From the NCBI GenBank assembly GCA_030916965.1, contig JAUPVQ010000005.1, forward strand, positions 1-50,581: a stretch of 50,581 nt of DNA. The letters run 5' to 3'. The translations under genes were made by a program, and so were the position numbers. Each line of letters opens with the position of its first letter. The stretch's first letter is position 1. Below are positions 8,242-17,400 of this stretch, in pieces. The stretch is from Patescibacteria group bacterium. GTDB taxonomy: Bacteria; Patescibacteriota; Minisyncoccia; Phycocordibacterales; UBA9973. The notes beneath the pieces were generated by a model. That model was not told the DNA's origin. It made no database searches and worked only from the letters and a program-made list of their open reading frames with translations.

Positions 8242-9513
8242 CTAAAATTCTAGTATTTTCTCAAATTTCATTTTATCTTTAAAAGGCCCAATGATTGTAA
8301 GGTTCAAATTCTTTTTGATAAATATTTTGCGTGCCATATTGCGTATATCAACAGCGGTGACCTTGTTGAGCTCTTTGGCTTTTTCCTCGATAGTCTTCAT
8401 TTCCTTTTTCAAAATCTCTTGCCCCCCGTAGAAATTGGCTATATCATCCGTCGCTTCAAGCGATAGTTTGGAGTTCCCTATGATAAATGATTTTACTTTT
8501 GCCAATTCTTTTTCACTTACTAATTCCTCTGTAAGTTTTTTACATTCTTTCAAAATTTCTTTTATTACTTCCTCGGCTCTTGCATTTGTAACTCCAGCAG
8601 AGATCTGGAATGCTCCATGATCAAGACTTGTGTCATTACCTGCGCGCACATAGTACGCTACTCCCATATCTTCACGTAATTTTATAAATAATCTAGAGCT
8701 CATACCCATACCAAGTATTCCTCCGAGTAATGACAGTGTGGAATTCTTTTTATCGAACATATCAAAGCTCCTCACCCCTAGCACGAAGTGGGTTTGATCG
8801 CTATCTTTGTATTTCAACAAAACGGCAGGACTCTTTTGGGTACTGATTGTTTTTTTCTTTTTGCCTTTTGCTCCTGTGTGGACTTCTTTGAAATGTTTTT
8901 TAGCTTCATTTAAAACTTGCTTTGTGTCGATATTCCCAGCCACAACAATCGTTGTTGCACTTGCTACATAGTGTTCTTTTTTATATTTCACAAAGTCATC
9001 CCTCTTCATTCCCCTCACATTTTCGCGTGTACCTGCAATATTTCTACCGGCAGGTTGATCACCATATAGCAACTCTTGGAATAAATCTTGCACATGACGA
9101 TGTGGCATATCTTCATACATATTTATCTCTTCTACTATTACACCCTTCTCCTTCTCCATTTCAGTTTCAGGAAAAGTGGAGTTTAAATAAATATCCGAAA
9201 TAATTTCAAAAATCTTTTTGAAATGTTTGCTGTCCGCTTTTGCATAGTAGCCTGTCAATTCATGATCAGTAAAAGCGTTGTATTGGCAACCTAGAGCATC
9301 AAGTTCGTGTGATATAGCTTGTGCGCTCGGCCGAGCAACTGTACCCTTGAAGCACATATGCTCTAGGAAGTGTGATATTCCACCCACCTTTTTATCCTCA
9401 TAGTCACTCCCCGTCCCCACCAATACAAGCACAGTGACAGTAGGATTGTCCTTCATAGGCACAGTCACAATCCGCAAGCCATTTGGTAATGTTGTCTTCT
9501 TAGGTTTTTGCAT
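8242..9513 (-). CDS. M16 family zinc metallopeptidase
   Basis: Peptidase of the M16 (pitrilysin/insulinase) family. The 423-residue protein carries the inverted zinc motif HFLEH in GGISHFLEHMCFKGT (near residue 47) and the third ligand Glu about 75 residues later in EKGVIVEEINMYED. The second half (about residues 215-423) is the structurally homologous, catalytically inactive M16 domain with an SRLFIKLREDMGVAYYV helix. No signal peptide is visible, so a cytosolic or processing role is likely. Its ATG overlaps the glyQS stop by one base (TAATG), which suggests translational coupling. Confidence 0.93.
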   Translation of the reverse strand: MQKPKKTTLPNGLRIVTVPMKDNPTVTVLVLVGTGSDYEDKKVGGISHFLEHMCFKGTVARPSAQAISHELDALGCQYNAFTDHELTGYYAKADSKHFKKIFEIISDIYLNSTFPETEMEKEKGVIVEEINMYEDMPHRHVQDLFQELLYGDQPAGRNIAGTRENVRGMKRDDFVKYKKEHYVASATTIVVAGNIDTKQVLNEAKKHFKEVHTGAKGKKKKTISTQKSPAVLLKYKDSDQTHFVLGVRSFDMFDKKNSTLSLLGGILGMGMSSRLFIKLREDMGVAYYVRAGNDTSLDHGAFQISAGVTNARAEEVIKEILKECKKLTEELVSEKELAKVKSFIIGNSKLSLEATDDIANFYGGQEILKKEMKTIEEKAKELNKVTAVDIRNMARKIFIKKNLNLTIIGPFKDKMKFEKILEF

Positions 9514-10847
9514 TAGTTCATCTTCTCTTTTATGTAATCGATGATTTCGTCTTTCTTGATTCTTTCTTGGGTGCCTGTGTCGCGGTCGCGTATGGTGACT
9601 GTATCTTTGTGCTCCGGATTCTCCTCACCTAGTGTGTCGAAGTCTATGACTATACACCATGGTGTACCGATTTCATCTTGTCTGCGATACCTTTTACCTA
9701 TGTTGCCATTGTCATCCCACATTACTCTGCCAAATTCATCTTTGAGCATTCTATACACTTTATGAGCATAATCACGTAACTCTGGCTTGTTCTTGAGCAA
9801 TGGTGACACTGCACAAACCACAGGCGCTATAGACGGGCTAAGTGCCAGGTATGGCCTTGCTTCCTCCCCTTTTACTTCCTCTTTGTAAGCACTAGTTAAC
9901 AATGCCAAAACAGTACGATCCACACCAAATGAAGGCTCTATAACATGAGGGATCAATCGCTCTTTTGTCTCATCGTCGAAATATGACAAATCTACAGTAC
10001 TATTTTTCCCATGAGTTTGAAGGTCGAAATCTGTACGGTATGCGAGTCCATATAATTCCTTGCGTCCAAAAGGAAATTCAAATTCGAAATCAATTGTGCG
10101 TGAGCTGTAGTGGGCAAGATCTGTCTTCTCCACCTCAAGCTCATAAACACTATTCATGTCTAAACCGATGCTTTCCATCCATTCGAGCATTTCTGCGCGC
10201 CAGTATGTGAAATATTTTTCCCAATCATTTGGGTGAAGAAAAAATTCAATTTCCATTTGCTCGAATTCACGCTGTCGGAAAATAAAATCTCTTGGAGTAA
10301 TTTCATTGCGGAATGCTTTACCAATTTGAGCTAACCCAAAAGGCAATTTTGGGTGTATAGAATCCATTACATTTTTGAAATTCACAAACATACCTTGCGC
10401 TGTCTCGGGTCGTAGATATACAGTAGATGAGCTGTCTTCCACTGCACCAATTTGTGTAGCGAACATCATGTTGAACTTTTTCTCATCACCGAGTTTACCT
10501 CCACAATCAGCACAAATTTCTTTGTCTATGATTTGGTCAGCGCGAAACCTTTTTTTACATTTGCTGCATTCTACCATCGGATCTGAAAAATTATCTATGT
10601 GCCCTGTTGCTTTCCACACATTACTATTCATCAAAATTGCCGCATCAACTCCGTACATATCTTCACGGTTATCAACAAACTTTTTCCACCAAGAATTCTT
10701 GATATTATTTTTCAGCGCGACTCCAAGTGGGCCATAGTCATATGTACCAGCTAATCCTCCATAAACTTCGGAACCTTGAAAAATAAAGCCACGGCGCTTT
10801 GCAAGTGATGTTATTTTCTCCATTAAGTTGTTGTCTTTATTTTCCAT
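9513..10847 (-). CDS. glyQS: glycyl-tRNA synthetase, dimeric type
   Basis: Class II synthetase of the alpha2 type that charges tRNA-Gly in many bacteria, archaea and eukaryotes. Of 444 residues, the N-terminus has KRRGFIFQGSEVYGGLAGTYDYGP, typical for this type. A zinc-knuckle follows (VECSKCKKRF...CADCGG, about residues 93-122), then motif 2 with FRNEITPRDFIFRQREFEQMEIEFF and motif 3 near the EPSFGVDRTVLALL segment. The C-terminal anticodon-binding domain is present (LSPSIAPVVCAVSPL). The gene begins an operon with the M16 peptidase, 13 bp after the large envelope protein. Confidence 0.97.
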   Translation of the reverse strand: MENKDNNLMEKITSLAKRRGFIFQGSEVYGGLAGTYDYGPLGVALKNNIKNSWWKKFVDNREDMYGVDAAILMNSNVWKATGHIDNFSDPMVECSKCKKRFRADQIIDKEICADCGGKLGDEKKFNMMFATQIGAVEDSSSTVYLRPETAQGMFVNFKNVMDSIHPKLPFGLAQIGKAFRNEITPRDFIFRQREFEQMEIEFFLHPNDWEKYFTYWRAEMLEWMESIGLDMNSVYELEVEKTDLAHYSSRTIDFEFEFPFGRKELYGLAYRTDFDLQTHGKNSTVDLSYFDDETKERLIPHVIEPSFGVDRTVLALLTSAYKEEVKGEEARPYLALSPSIAPVVCAVSPLLKNKPELRDYAHKVYRMLKDEFGRVMWDDNGNIGKRYRRQDEIGTPWCIVIDFDTLGEENPEHKDTVTIRDRDTGTQERIKKDEIIDYIKEKMN

Positions 10848-10860
10848 TTTTTTCTTATAC

Positions 10861-12753
10861 TTATTTTATAACACGCTCATTTCCAATCACAAAATTAGGG
10901 TCATTCTCAAGTCTTGTATTTATATCTCCTGCACTTGATTTAAGAGTAGCCCCTGTAAAAGAATCAATTCCTGTAAGATATACTTCTTTTATTAGTTGTG
11001 GGCCAGTACCTACTTGGGATAGTGAGGGCTTTAGTACTAGAGAGAATGAAACTTCTCTCTCCCCTGCACCAAATCCTGTGTTAGCTAGGACCTTACCAAT
11101 TTTCCAGACAACTTCGTGAGTATTTGGATCATAGGAAATATTCTCGGACCCACCACCAATCATTGCTCCCCATTTCATATATGAAGGTATTATTGCTCTA
11201 GCCTCTGCATTGTTTATGTTATTTACTGAGTTCGACAGTGTCCAAATTATTTTATATACAGTATCACGATCTACTTGCGGTGGCAACGCACCTCCATACC
11301 AGAGCCCTGAAGATGCAATTTGGAAATCTGATGTTACTCGTATAATTTTCTTTGTAAAGTTTGTAACCTCCGACACTCCTCCAGAGCCAGACTCTTGGCC
11401 TTTGATACTAACAGATATCATAACCTGAGGTGAACTTATGGATTGGGATGCCCCAAGTACTGATGTCGGTGTAAAGGAGAAACTAACTCTACCCTTGCTA
11501 CCAGGATCCACAGAAGTTAATTCTCTGTTTGTGTTCCTATCCCAAATAATCACATTGTTTGTGGAGTCAAAAAATCCGTCGTTTACAGAAATAGAGTTTT
11601 TGTCGAGAACATTTCCCGAAATATTGGCTGTGATTTGTGCATTCAATATTCTTGTAGGGAGATTGTTTACCCATTCTATGTCTACCTTTACCGATTTGCC
11701 TCCCGCAGTTGAATATGTTTCCAAGTCTTCTCCGCCAACAATTATTTTTGCTTCAAGGAATGGCTTGTCTATAGTTACTGTGTGAAGTAATGAATTGTAA
11801 ACAACATCAATAACTGATTGGTTGGCGAGATTTGGGTTACCAACATATACATGGAATGCTTGCTCGTCGCCGTTTTGACCTATCATACTACCCTTTATAT
11901 TTATAACCATCGGCTTGCCAATCTCTAAATCATTTATATTCCAGAGTGAATTTCCAAGTGATGGTTTCGGGAAAGAACTTTCAAATCGAAATCCTGTAGG
12001 ATACTCTACTTTCAATAAAGTTTTGTCGCTAGGTAGTGCGGTATTGAGTGTAGCGGTAATTTGGAAATTTACATCTTGGCCTGAACTTGTAACTGTTGGG
12101 CCTTCGAATAATAATGAAAGTGGGGCTGAGCTAATAGTGACTGGATAAGATTTCTCTCTAGTGAAAATTGCGTTGGAACCCTCGGGATGGTACTCCAATC
12201 TAACTGTTACATTCCTAATCGCACCTTGGTCACCATAGAGTGTAACTTTTTTATTTCTTTCTATGCGTTCACCGGGCTTGATTGTACCAATAGCTTCACG
12301 AGGTAAGCGTATCATATCTAGAGTCGAATCAGCGGTAGCTCCACGTGGATACTCTACTATCAAATCTACTAATTCTAGCTTGGCATTATTTTTATTTACA
12401 ATTTCTATCTGTATTGGCAATTCTTCGCCTGCTTGCACAAAGGCATTACCAAGTACTGTAACCTCTATATTGTCTCCCGACACAGTACTCTTGCCTTGCA
12501 TGAAAGTGTATACACCATAACCAACAGCTCCGAGAAAAAACAAAATTGCTATAAAAAAGAATCTTTTAAAAAATTTTGTATATTTGGGTGAAGTTATAGG
12601 ATGAGCTTGCCCATCATCCCAAGTTTGCGCGACTTTGTGAGGGATATTATGAAGTACCCCTTCTTTGTGATGTTTGGACGAGTCGAAATCTCGCTCATAT
12701 AAGGTACGCTTGATATCCTCTATTTTGTGTAATGGCTTTTCATCTTCTTTCAT
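10861..12753 (-). CDS. large single-pass envelope protein with beta-sandwich repeats
   Basis: Unknown function. The 630-residue protein has a cytosolic N-terminus of about 64 charged residues, one TM helix at about 66-87 (FFIAILFFLGAVGYGVYTFM), and an extracellular part of more than 500 residues dominated by beta strands. Repeated patterns resemble DUF11/Ig-like modules (for example VTVLGNAFVQAGEELPIQIEI, then repeated YP-x-G phrases). No catalytic motif is seen. Its length and topology fit a surface scaffold or adhesin. A TATAAT lies 11 bases before the ATG, giving a very short leader. It precedes glyQS by 13 bp and probably runs into it. Confidence 0.8.
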   Translation of the reverse strand: MKEDEKPLHKIEDIKRTLYERDFDSSKHHKEGVLHNIPHKVAQTWDDGQAHPITSPKYTKFFKRFFFIAILFFLGAVGYGVYTFMQGKSTVSGDNIEVTVLGNAFVQAGEELPIQIEIVNKNNAKLELVDLIVEYPRGATADSTLDMIRLPREAIGTIKPGERIERNKKVTLYGDQGAIRNVTVRLEYHPEGSNAIFTREKSYPVTISSAPLSLLFEGPTVTSSGQDVNFQITATLNTALPSDKTLLKVEYPTGFRFESSFPKPSLGNSLWNINDLEIGKPMVINIKGSMIGQNGDEQAFHVYVGNPNLANQSVIDVVYNSLLHTVTIDKPFLEAKIIVGGEDLETYSTAGGKSVKVDIEWVNNLPTRILNAQITANISGNVLDKNSISVNDGFFDSTNNVIIWDRNTNRELTSVDPGSKGRVSFSFTPTSVLGASQSISSPQVMISVSIKGQESGSGGVSEVTNFTKKIIRVTSDFQIASSGLWYGGALPPQVDRDTVYKIIWTLSNSVNNINNAEARAIIPSYMKWGAMIGGGSENISYDPNTHEVVWKIGKVLANTGFGAGEREVSFSLVLKPSLSQVGTGPQLIKEVYLTGIDSFTGATLKSSAGDINTRLENDPNFVIGNERVIK

Positions 12754-12777
12754 ATATAGAGTTTATTATAACACAAA

Positions 12778-13365
12778 TTACAGCTGACTCTCACGCAGTG
12801 CTTGGTTGATAGCTAGGACTATTGATCTTTTGTTGAACAATACATCTTTTGCCATATCTTGCTCAAATCCCCCATTCAAGTATGAGGTCAAATCCTTGTT
12901 GTCACCGATATACCCGAGTCTATTTAAAATGCGTAATACTAAATGGAGTTCGAGTGCCTCCCGTGTTTCTGTACTTACTTCTTCGTTATCAAGAATAAAA
13001 AAAGACTGCAATACGTCTACATAAACATCTTTATTCCCTTCCTCTCCACTACATAAGCGTTCGAGTAATTTACTCACTCGCAGCATAAGTGCCAAGCTAT
13101 CTATATTGCTTTGTGCAATAGAAAAAGAATTTATCGGTGTAGCAGAAGTCACACGCCAAATATCTCGGCCACGCACCAAATCAATTTTGGCATAAGATAA
13201 ATCCTGCAAAGAAAAACGAAGTTTCGATTTGTTGAGTCGTATACCCTGCGCTGCCGCATTGATCAAGCCATGCTCGAGCGTATAAATAGAGAGCATCTTA
13301 TTGGCCTCCCCCCGTGCACGATGAGAAAGTATAATCCCCTCTGTGTGGTGTATATGATGATGCAT
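12778..13365 (-). CDS. recO: DNA repair protein RecO
   Basis: RecO loads RecA onto SSB-coated DNA with RecF/RecR partners. The 195-residue product begins with the characteristic TEGIILSHRARGEANKMLSIYTLEHGLINAAAQGIR N-terminal OB region (written here as a description of residues 8-43), followed by SKLRFSLQDLSYAKIDLVRGRD and a helical C-terminal part. It is somewhat shorter than the usual 230-250 residues, and no zinc-binding Cys cluster is visible. The His-rich start (MHHHIHH) is odd but the following residues fit the family. A TATAAT lies eight bases before the ATG, so the leader is essentially absent. Confidence 0.9.
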   Translation of the reverse strand: MHHHIHHTEGIILSHRARGEANKMLSIYTLEHGLINAAAQGIRLNKSKLRFSLQDLSYAKIDLVRGRDIWRVTSATPINSFSIAQSNIDSLALMLRVSKLLERLCSGEEGNKDVYVDVLQSFFILDNEEVSTETREALELHLVLRILNRLGYIGDNKDLTSYLNGGFEQDMAKDVLFNKRSIVLAINQALRESQL

Positions 13366-13384
13366 ATATACAAATTATAACATA

Positions 13385-13413
13385 TTGCATGAAATGGCTA
13401 TATTTGCTAGATT
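13385..13413 (+). promoter_or_regulatory. promoter of the 25-codon leader ORF
   Basis: TTGCAT (13385-13390), a 17-bp spacer and TAGATT (13408-13413), followed after seven bases by the ATG of the leader ORF at 13421. This predicts a leaderless leader peptide. A second -10-like TATAAT overlaps the ATG. Confidence 0.5.
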
Positions 13414-13420
13414 AAATATA

Positions 13421-13498
13421 ATGAATTATTACACAAGCATAGTTACCAACTTGCCGTTACCGCCCGCTATACATTTAGTGGCTGGTCTTTGTGTTTAA
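13421..13498 (+). CDS. candidate regulatory leader peptide, 25 aa
   Basis: A short ORF of 25 codons ending in TAA. The peptide has a NLPLPP stretch in its middle and ends LVAGLCV. Its last codons (TTA GTG GCT GGT) coincide with the 5' arm of the hairpin at 13476-13486, so the position of a ribosome would decide which downstream hairpin forms. Leu/Val/Ile codons and the PLPP run are possible stall sites; which one matters is unknown. It is too short for composition tests, so the evidence is positional: promoter at the right distance, overlap with the hairpin arm, and a small gene downstream. Confidence 0.5.
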   Translation: MNYYTSIVTNLPLPPAIHLVAGLCV

Positions 13499-13555
13499 TA
13501 ATACAAAAAGAAATCGTAATTGATCTCAAACACCAGCCACTAAAAGGCTGTTTTT
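13476..13555 (+). promoter_or_regulatory. attenuator with mutually exclusive hairpins
   Basis: An 11-bp perfect inverted repeat (TAGTGGCTGGT at 13476-13486, ACCAGCCACTA at 13532-13542), extended inward by GTGTTT/AAACAC, can act as an antiterminator. The 3' arm also contains CAGCC (13534-13538), which can pair instead with GGCTG (13546-13550) followed by TTTTT, an intrinsic terminator. The two folds exclude each other. The gene at 13587 lies directly downstream. Confidence 0.6.
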
Positions 13556-13586
13556 AATTTGTCCTTTAACATTTAAATATAAAATT

Positions 13587-13775
13587 ATGGAAAAAATCAA
13601 ACTAGACATCGATGAGGTTAAGATTTATGTATCTCTTGCCTTCCTTTTTATTCTTGCTATAGTCACTATCCCGTATTGGCTACCTATTATGGTTTATCAG
13701 GATTTAAACGAGACAAAAGAACAGAAAGCACCTACTAGTTGGGCAACCCAACCAAATATTTTTGGTGAAAATTAA
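13587..13775 (+). CDS. small single-pass membrane protein
   Basis: Unknown function. 62 residues: a short charged N-terminus (MEKIKLDIDEVK), one strong TM helix at about residues 13-37 (VSLAFLFILAIVTIPYWLPIMV), and a polar C-terminal tail of about 25 residues. It is the only coding gene on the plus strand between recO and the HAD gene and lies 36 bp behind an attenuator, followed by a bidirectional terminator. That dedicated control suggests a regulated envelope or stress peptide, but nothing in the sequence names a function. Confidence 0.65.
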   Translation: MEKIKLDIDEVKIYVSLAFLFILAIVTIPYWLPIMVYQDLNETKEQKAPTSWATQPNIFGEN

Positions 13776-13804
13776 TTACCGAAAAAGAAATTTTCCTATC
13801 ACGC

Positions 13805-13832
13805 AAAAAACCGTATTCATTTACGGTTTTTT
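13805..13832. terminator. bidirectional intrinsic terminator
   Basis: AAAAAACCGTA-TTCATT-TACGGTTTTTT, a perfect stem with A- and T-tracts on the two sides, between the convergent small membrane protein gene and the HAD gene. Confidence 0.9.
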
Positions 13833-14460
13833 ATTTTAAAATAGTCTCAACTGTATTCAATAAATCTATCGGACTTTCGATTATTTTTTCTGGATTGCCT
13901 AGCCTTAAGGTATGCTCTTTGTGCAAGCCCCATGTGACTCCTATCGATTTAACATTGCATTCATTGGCCTCGCGCACATCACCAAGAGTATCAGTTATAA
14001 AAACTGTATCATCTGGGGTAATTTTGTATTTATCTAATAGATAATTTATTTTTACAACTTTAGAAGAATGAAAGTCGTAACCCAATACTTCCTTGAAACA
14101 AGGGAGCAAATTTTCTTTCTCTAGAAAATTCGATATTATTACAGAAGAAGCCGAGGAAACAATTACTAAATCGTATTTTTCAGTTAATTTCAAAACTGTG
14201 TCGTGCAATATATCACCAACAGAAAAAACTGAATCGAGAGCATTTACATATTTTGTTTCATAATCCTCTGGGTACGCGTACGAATCATCTTTTAGTAATC
14301 TCCTTTGAGTCTCTATAAAATTCCCATGGCTCATCTCTTCAAAACGCTCCCATGTTAAATCTCCGTTTGATGCTTTGTGTAGGCTAAACCAAAATTCTGC
14401 AGTGTTTACAAGCACACCGTCAAAATCAAACATTACTAATTTTTTATTTTCACGATTCAT
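13831..14460 (-). CDS. HAD superfamily hydrolase (beta-phosphoglucomutase/phosphatase-like)
   Basis: Haloacid dehalogenase-type phosphatase of 209 residues. Motif I is VMFDFDGVLVNT (catalytic Asp pair near 11-13), motif II is LVIVSSASS, motif III is the Lys in SSKVVKI, and motif IV is VFITDTLGDVREA. A helical cap lies between motifs I and II, the layout of HAD-IA phosphatases such as phosphoglycolate phosphatase or beta-phosphoglucomutase; the substrate cannot be named. Its ATG overlaps the ileS TGA (ATGA), so it is translationally coupled to the synthetase and shares T-box control. Confidence 0.9.
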   Translation of the reverse strand: MNRENKKLVMFDFDGVLVNTAEFWFSLHKASNGDLTWERFEEMSHGNFIETQRRLLKDDSYAYPEDYETKYVNALDSVFSVGDILHDTVLKLTEKYDLVIVSSASSVIISNFLEKENLLPCFKEVLGYDFHSSKVVKINYLLDKYKITPDDTVFITDTLGDVREANECNVKSIGVTWGLHKEHTLRLGNPEKIIESPIDLLNTVETILK

Positions 14461-17400
14461 TTTATAATCTGAATTTTGAATACAATTTCCCCAATTTTTG
14501 CTTCGGACCCATCATTCTCCCCTTGGTTGATCTCTTTAGCAGATACAGTTTTCTTGAAATCACTTTCAAATTCTTTTATCAATTCTTCGCCTTTTGTGTC
14601 AGTAGAAATCATAAGAGTGATCATGTCGCTTGGCATAAGACCTTCCTTCTTGCGCATATCTTGTACAGCTCGCAACAACTCACGATAATCCCCTTCTCTT
14701 TTTAAATCCTCTGATATATTTGTATTCAAGTCTACACCCTCTTTGTCATTCTTCTCTAAAATAATTTTTTTCAGATTTAACTCATCCTTAATTATTTCAA
14801 TATATTCATCTTTAAATTCTTCATTCCATATTGTTAATTCACCAAGGGGTTGGCGTACGGGTATATTATTTTTCTGGCGTGCTTGTAATCCTAGCGTGAC
14901 CACATTGCGCACATTTTGCATCTCTGTAATTATCTCATTATTTCCAAACTCAAATTCTTCCCAGAAAGCTAGGTGTACACTCTCTACGTCTTCTTCTTGC
15001 TTCAATTTCTGCCAAACGTGCTCTGCGACAAATGGAGTAAACGGTGCCAACAATTTAGAAATATTTTTCAATACAAAATACAAAGTTTGTTTTGCCCCTT
15101 TATTCCCGTCTTTTAGAACTTCGCGTGACCGGCGTAAATACCAGGTAGAAAGGTCCTCAATAAACAAATCAAATGGTCGTGTAGCTTGCGCCATATCGTA
15201 GACTTCCATTTGTTTTGTGACTTCTTTCGACAACTCGCTGTATCTTGTCAGTATCCATTTGTCTAAAACATTTGTGGTTTCAAAATTATTTGTTTCTTTC
15301 TCTAAATTTAGGTCTCTATACAATTCATAAAAAGTTAGTACATTTTCTAATCTTCCTACAATTTTACTCGCAATCTCTTGCACTGTCCTCTCCGAGAAGC
15401 TTACATCTTCCCCTTTCATTAGAGTTGAGGACATAAGGTAGAATCGTAGTGCGTCTACTCCGTATTTATCAAAAAGTATCGATGGGTCTGGAAAATTATT
15501 TTTAGACTTACTCATCTTGCTACCGTCCTCAGCGAGGACTGTACCAGTAGTCACCACATTTTCAAACGGAGCATGGTCAAAAAGAATTGTGGAAATAACA
15601 TGAGAGTAGTAGAACCATGTTCGAGTCTGAGCTATATACTCAGCCACAAATCCTGCAGGGAAATTTGTTTCCTTCCAGTCTGGACGCTCAAATGGATAGT
15701 GGTCCTGTGCAAAAGGCATAGAGCCTGATTCAAACCAGCAATCGATAACCTCGGGAATTCTTTTATACTCTGTGCCCTCTTCATCGACAAGCGTAATTGC
15801 ATCGATATAAGGCCGATGCATATCAAGCTCGTAATTTATATTGTGAGGTATAGGGGTAAAATCTAATTGATAACATTCTGCTGGAACATATCTTTTGTTT
15901 TTGATTAAATTATCAGTTTCCTCTTTTGTAAGTCCTTGATTTACCGCTGGTAGGACCTCAAGACCAATACCATGAGTTACGATTAAAATATTTTTGTTTT
16001 GATACTTTGAATCAATATTATAAATAAATTCTCCAAAACGATTTTTCGCTTCTTGAAAAGACTCTCCACCAGGAATCTTTTTATCCATATTGTCTAAATA
16101 ATCTTCCCGTATTTTCAAAAATTCTGTGAACGGTTGACCATCTAAATCCCCCCAATTTAATTCATGAATACGTGGGTCTATTATTATTTCATCTTTTGAA
16201 AAATTAATCTCTGAAGCAACAATTTCTGCTGTCTGTATTGTTCGTAAAAATGGAGAAGAAATTATCAAATCAATTTTTTTATCTTTTAGACTTTGAGCAG
16301 TATGTTTTGCTTGCTCTATTCCATTTTCGTTAAGATTATATTTCTTTTTAGTATCATAACTTACAATAGAGAGAGCATTGTGTTCCCCTTCCCCATGTCT
16401 CATTACAAAATACTTGTTTCCACTCTTTTTTGTTTTATTTTTTAAATCCTCTATAGAATTTACAAACAAAATCTTACCAGTTTCTGATTTCCAAATTGGC
16501 AAAGGGCTTGCCCAAAAGCGATTGCGGGATATAGTCCAATCTGGAGCATTCTCCATAATATTCTTAAACCTACCCTCTTTTAAGTGCTCAGGTATCCAAT
16601 TCATACTCTTTGCCTTCTCGAGCAGATTTTCTTTTACTTTTTGTATATTTACGAACCAGCTAGGTAGTGCGTAATAAAGGAGTGGTGTATCACAACGATA
16701 GCAGTGAGGGTATGCGTGAATTATTTTCTCTTTTGCAAAGAGTGTTCCTTTGCCAGCAAGATATTTGATCACCAATACATCTGTTGATTGTGGGTCATCT
16801 TTTGGCTTGGCTTTTACATTTGGGAAGTCAGTTACTTCTTTTGTGAAAATTCCATTTGGTTCTACGTGACGAATAAAAGGAATGTTATTTAATTTTGCAA
16901 GATTCATATCATCTTCTCCAAATGCTGGTGCCTCGTGGGCAATACCTGTACCCTGGTCAGCTGTTACAAAATCTGCATGCCAAACTTTCCAAATATTTTC
17001 CTTATTTAGGATGTCCACATTTTTGTAATAATCAAAAACTGGTTCATATGTTAAGCCCACCAATTCACTCCCCTTCACTTCTTTTATGATTTCAGGGTTT
17101 GTAAATTTATCTTTCAATTTATCAAATAAATCTTTTGCCAATATTAAAGTATCATTCCCATTTTTTACATAGATGTAATCAATATTATTATTTACTGCTA
17201 TAGCAGTATTACCTGGAAGAGTCCAAGGTGTTGTGGTCCAAGCCAATAAATAAGTATTTTCTTCTCCAGTTATCTGGAACTTAACATAAACAGAAATATC
17301 TGTAATATCTTTGTAGCTATTATCCATAGCAATTTCGGAATTTGCGATTGGTGTCTCGCAACGCGGACAGTATGCAAGCACGCGCACGCCTTCGTATAGT

